Shown one piece after another: positions 59,366 through 62,121 of a stretch of DNA of 62,121 nt; the stretch's first letter is position 1, and each line of letters starts with the position of its first letter. Below the pieces are notes generated by a model. It was not told where the DNA came from and did not search any database. It saw nothing but the letters and a program-made list of their open reading frames with translations. The translations under genes and the position numbers were made by a program. This stretch comes from Bacillota bacterium (lineage in GTDB: Bacteria; Bacillota; Clostridia; Peptostreptococcales; Acidaminobacteraceae): contig JAOARG010000016.1 in the NCBI GenBank assembly GCA_025210655.1, positions 1 to 62,121 on the forward strand, read 5' to 3'.

Positions 59366-60787
59366 TTATTTTACAATACCTAATTTCTCATTGATATTCA
59401 AGTAGTCTTCTTCAATAATTTTTAAAAATATTTCAACAACCTCAGGATCAAACTGTTTTCCAGAACATCTTATTAGCTCATCTATAACATCTTGATACTT
59501 CATAGGTTTTTTATAACGTCTACCTTGAATCATTGTATCAAAAGAATCCGCCAATGTAATTATCCTTGCAATTACAGGTATTTCCTGTCCCTTTAACCCA
59601 CTAGGGTATCCATTACCATCCCATCTCTCATGGTGATGCAATATACCTTCCTCAACCAAAGGTGATGGGAATATTCCATTAACAATCCTACACCCTATCT
59701 CAGGATGCCTCTTGATTTCTTTCCATTCTGATTCGGTCAAAGGATTTTTTTTCTTTATTATTTCTTCAGAAACACCTATTTTTCCAATATCATGTAGGGA
59801 TGCTGACAGTACCAATGCATCCATCTTCTCCTTATCAAGATTTATATAAGTCCCCATTATTTTTACTATATTCACAATCCTATCATCATGGGAACTTGTT
59901 TCATAACTTTTTTCCTTTACAGCATTTTTAAGGGCTTTTAAATATCCACTTTTGTTGCTTTTTCTATTAACCAACTTATCCATATACATTCTGTCATCTG
60001 CATATGCCATAATATCATTCAAAGTCATTCCTGGTTCATTAACAAGTGAATATCCTATTGAAAATGAAATAGGTATTTCATTACAAGTTTCCTTGTTGGA
60101 TTCCAGCTTTATTCTTAAACACTGTTTTTTTATTTCCTCTTCACTAGTATTTGGTCTAAGGATTAAAAACTCATCCCCACCAATCCTATATATCAAATCT
60201 TTTTTCTTTGAAAACACCTTACTAATAATATCAGATGATTTCTGGAGCATTTTATCCCCTGTAACATGACCGAATGAGTCATTTACAAACTTTAGTCCAT
60301 TTAAATCAATCATAATAGCAGCCAAAGAATACATAGTTTTGTCTGAAACTAGTTCTTCTGCCAAAACTAAATTATTTCTTGAATACAAGCCTGTAAGGCT
60401 ATCAACAGTAGCTAATCTTTCTATTCTATATAATTCTACTTGTCTTCTGCTTATCTCTTTATAAAGTCCAATAACAAATACAAACATACCTATTAAAAAA
60501 CCATAATCATCGTAAACATCAAAAAAACTTTCAGAAAACTGGGTAATATAATCAAACTCATCTAAAAAATCAGCTACAAAACTACTAAATATAATCCCCC
60601 AACCTAACAAGGGTATAGGCATATTCATCAAGGAAAAAAAATATACTCCCAACAAACCAAGCAATACATTTATCCCTTCAGATATTCCATCATATATATC
60701 AAAACCTACAAAAGTAATAAGTACGTATACTATAGCTATAGTAATTGTTAATTCAACAAGTATAATTCTTTTATAATTTATTTTCAT
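59366..60787 (-). CDS. Membrane GGDEF plus HD-GYP protein (cyclic di-GMP turnover)
   Basis: 473 aa from ATG 60787 (MKINYKRIILVEL), near GGGGTGG. Three or four membrane segments cover about 8-110, followed by a short coil. The GGDEF domain (about 145-300) has LTGLYSRNNL and RIGGDEFLILRP. The HD-GYP domain (about 315-473) has SLHDIGKIGVSEEII, HPEIGCRIV, HHHERWDGNGYPSGL and LADSFDTM. Both key motifs are intact (GGDEF, HD and GYP). It should make and/or break cyclic di-GMP at the inner face of the membrane, and the net effect cannot be read. There is no separate sensor domain, so the membrane part may sense the signal. Confidence 0.9.
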   Translation of the reverse strand: MKINYKRIILVELTITIAIVYVLITFVGFDIYDGISEGINVLLGLLGVYFFSLMNMPIPLLGWGIIFSSFVADFLDEFDYITQFSESFFDVYDDYGFLIGMFVFVIGLYKEISRRQVELYRIERLATVDSLTGLYSRNNLVLAEELVSDKTMYSLAAIMIDLNGLKFVNDSFGHVTGDKMLQKSSDIISKVFSKKKDLIYRIGGDEFLILRPNTSEEEIKKQCLRIKLESNKETCNEIPISFSIGYSLVNEPGMTLNDIMAYADDRMYMDKLVNRKSNKSGYLKALKNAVKEKSYETSSHDDRIVNIVKIMGTYINLDKEKMDALVLSASLHDIGKIGVSEEIIKKKNPLTESEWKEIKRHPEIGCRIVNGIFPSPLVEEGILHHHERWDGNGYPSGLKGQEIPVIARIITLADSFDTMIQGRRYKKPMKYQDVIDELIRCSGKQFDPEVVEIFLKIIEEDYLNINEKLGIVK

Positions 60788-60877
60788 AGTCCACCCCATT
60801 AAGTAAACAATAGTATTTTCCCTCTTCGATTTTAGATGTATACCCATTTCTTAACAATTACTTCAAAAAAGAAAAAA

Positions 60878-60899
60878 AGGATGATCAAAAGATCATCCT
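60878..60899 (-). terminator. Terminator of the lipoprotein hydrolase
   Basis: AGGATGATC and GATCATCCT form a 9-bp perfect stem with loop AAAA, then TTTTTTTC on the minus strand. Confidence 0.88.
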
Positions 60900-60911
60900 A
60901 AATCACTTAAA

Positions 60912-61904
60912 TTATTTTAAATTTTCAACCATAAAATTAACTGTTTCACCTTCAAGCAGATCTGTATACTCTGAATTTTGAGAATAAATACCTAAGCCAT
61001 GGGAAGCTCCTTCTATTTCAATCTTTTCTACTTTTGAAGATTTTGTTGCACTCTCTACTATTGTTGTCGGGATTCTTGGTTCAACAATATCATCTATAGA
61101 GCCGTTTATTACAAGAACTGGACCTTCATATTCAGCAATAGCTTCAAGAGGCTTAGTAGCTTCCATATCTATGAAGAACTGATTTCCTAATTCTTGCTCT
61201 TGTCCAAATCTAGTTGTAAACATAACTGAACCATTTTTCTCCGCATCACATTTCAACTTATCATAGCTCTCTTGGCCATCTAAAAATGCAATCATAGGAT
61301 CGCTTCCGTCAGTTCCCGCTGGAGCCCATAATGTCATAGCTCCAAATTCATGGTTTTCAGAAGAAAGCATTGCGATTCTTCCCCCCATACTATAACCTAA
61401 CATACCTATTTTTTCACCATCTATATTTTCTAAAGACTTCATGTGCTCAATTGATGCTGTAACATCCGCAATCATATTAGTAAGATTATTTTCCTTGAAT
61501 GATTCCTTACTTTCTCCACAACCGCTGAAATCCATTCTAATAGATGCTAAACCTTTCTTTGCAAGTCCTTCTGAAACTCTTGTGTATGCTCCAAATACAT
61601 CTCTCATTCCACCATGTCCGTGAGCCATAACTACAAATGGGAATTTTTCCCCTTCCTCACCCTTAGGAATTACTATTGTAACCGGAACTTTTACTCCTCT
61701 TGATTCAACTTCTGAAGTCTCAACTTCAAACTCATATGTAATTTCCTCTTGAGCCTCTGTCGCCTCTTCAGTACTTTCTGAAGATTCAACTTGCTCCTCT
61801 TGTACAGGTGCATTTTCCACTGGTGCTTCAGTCTTTACTTCATTAGATCCACAACCTGACACTACTACCATTAGTGATAATAATGCAATAATAATTTTCT
61901 TCAA
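60912..61904 (-). CDS. Alpha/beta hydrolase lipoprotein
   Basis: 330 aa. A signal ending VSGC (lipobox) is followed by a Glu/Pro/Thr/Ser-rich acidic linker (about 22-55). The hydrolase domain starts near 62: FVVMAHGHGGMRDV (oxyanion), RMDFSGCGESKES, nucleophile GMLGYSMGGRIAM, Asp in VINGSIDDIVEP and His in EGASHGLGIYS. All three catalytic residues are visible. It should act outside the membrane on an ester or feruloyl-type substrate, which is unknown. It differs from the HSL-type lipoprotein at 4072 in fold group. The ATG follows GGAGGGATAGTTT. Confidence 0.85.
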   Translation of the reverse strand: MKKIIIALLSLMVVVSGCGSNEVKTEAPVENAPVQEEQVESSESTEEATEAQEEITYEFEVETSEVESRGVKVPVTIVIPKGEEGEKFPFVVMAHGHGGMRDVFGAYTRVSEGLAKKGLASIRMDFSGCGESKESFKENNLTNMIADVTASIEHMKSLENIDGEKIGMLGYSMGGRIAMLSSENHEFGAMTLWAPAGTDGSDPMIAFLDGQESYDKLKCDAEKNGSVMFTTRFGQEQELGNQFFIDMEATKPLEAIAEYEGPVLVINGSIDDIVEPRIPTTIVESATKSSKVEKIEIEGASHGLGIYSQNSEYTDLLEGETVNFMVENLK

Positions 61905-62121
61905 AACTATCCCTCCTATATTTTGTCATCCCAATTAGTATAGCATAGCAAAGCGAAGCTTAACAAGTTAATTTATTGATATGATCGTGTCAATTTATTA
62001 TGGGTTTTAAAAGCGTACAAAAATCCCTTGGTCTAACATAATCGCTCTTATTCTCTTTTTAGGCTGTTCTTAACCCATTTAAAGCTTTTCTAATTCCTGT
62101 AGTCTTACCCATTGATATCAC
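61905..62121. other. Right-edge region, mostly non-coding
   Basis: The first 150 nt show no gene. A minus-strand frame is open from the window edge to a TAA at 62057-62059, reading ISMGKTTGIRKALNGLRTA. It may be the end of a gene lying outside, but 20 codons are too few to identify. A single GCTTAAC word occurs near 61959 without flanking hairpins. Confidence 0.4.

Overview
The window looks like a chromosomal segment of a low-GC, anaerobic, Gram-positive bacterium of the Clostridia/Tissierellia type. The base composition is strongly AT-rich, Shine-Dalgarno sites are strong GGAGG types, and GTG and TTG starts are frequent. Iron-sulfur, molybdenum and flavin enzymes are abundant. The window also has an S-layer-homology protein, a sigma-54 regulator with its promoter, and a gene that makes sense only if UGA is read as selenocysteine. 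No rRNA, tRNA or CRISPR array was seen.

Layout. 1-6.1 kb: a selenocysteine ArsC/Spx-like protein, a CoA-disulfide reductase with two rhodanese domains behind a G/C-rich palindrome, an HD hydrolase, a DsrE protein and two alpha/beta hydrolases. 6.1-8.4 kb: a MATE exporter and TetR regulator with three matching palindromic operators. 8.6-12.7 kb: an OmpR/histidine kinase pair, an FMN-binding lipoprotein and the ApbE flavin transferase. 12.9-22.8 kb: a 40-residue MEDS-like mini-protein, a three-subunit molybdenum hydroxylase operon with a divergent TetR, and two divergent old-yellow-enzyme/2-enoate-reductase paralogues. 22.9-30.9 kb: accessory DNA. It holds an SLH surface protein, an ArsR plus ferredoxin-nitroreductase cassette between about 118-bp direct repeats, an IS66 scrap, a lamin-tail fragment, and a phage tail-fibre module bounded by short direct repeats and a 111-bp tandem duplication. 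31-38.5 kb: an rRNA methyltransferase, a phosphoesterase and two tandem Cache-domain sensors. 38.5-45 kb: a sulfur-amino-acid locus (D-cysteine desulfhydrase, RidA, NhaC antiporter, MalY-type C-S lyase). A textbook -24/-12 promoter and a PrpR-like sigma-54 activator lie at its head. 45-54.4 kb: a YesN/YesM-type two-component system, an EamA transporter, and an operon of FAD oxidoreductase, ferredoxin, molybdopterin enzyme and MFS carrier. 54.7-62.1 kb: a sodium symporter, nitroreductase, VOC protein, BshB2/YojF pair, GGDEF/HD-GYP protein and hydrolase lipoprotein.

Two things stand out. First, the Sec-containing ArsC-like gene has a candidate SECIS hairpin 14 nt after the UGA. Second, several intergenic gaps are filled with arrays of short hairpins. 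Two of these arrays (about 32.67-32.94 kb and 48.69-49.00 kb) are homologous unit by unit over about 280 nt in opposite orientation. Their 7-nt linkers GTTAAGC/GCTTAAC are conserved and at least five stems have compensatory changes. I could not match them to any RNA or mobile element family I know, and they are my best candidate for an undescribed system. Other gaps (30.9, 38.1, 50.4 and 56.2 kb) have the same plan with different linker sequences.
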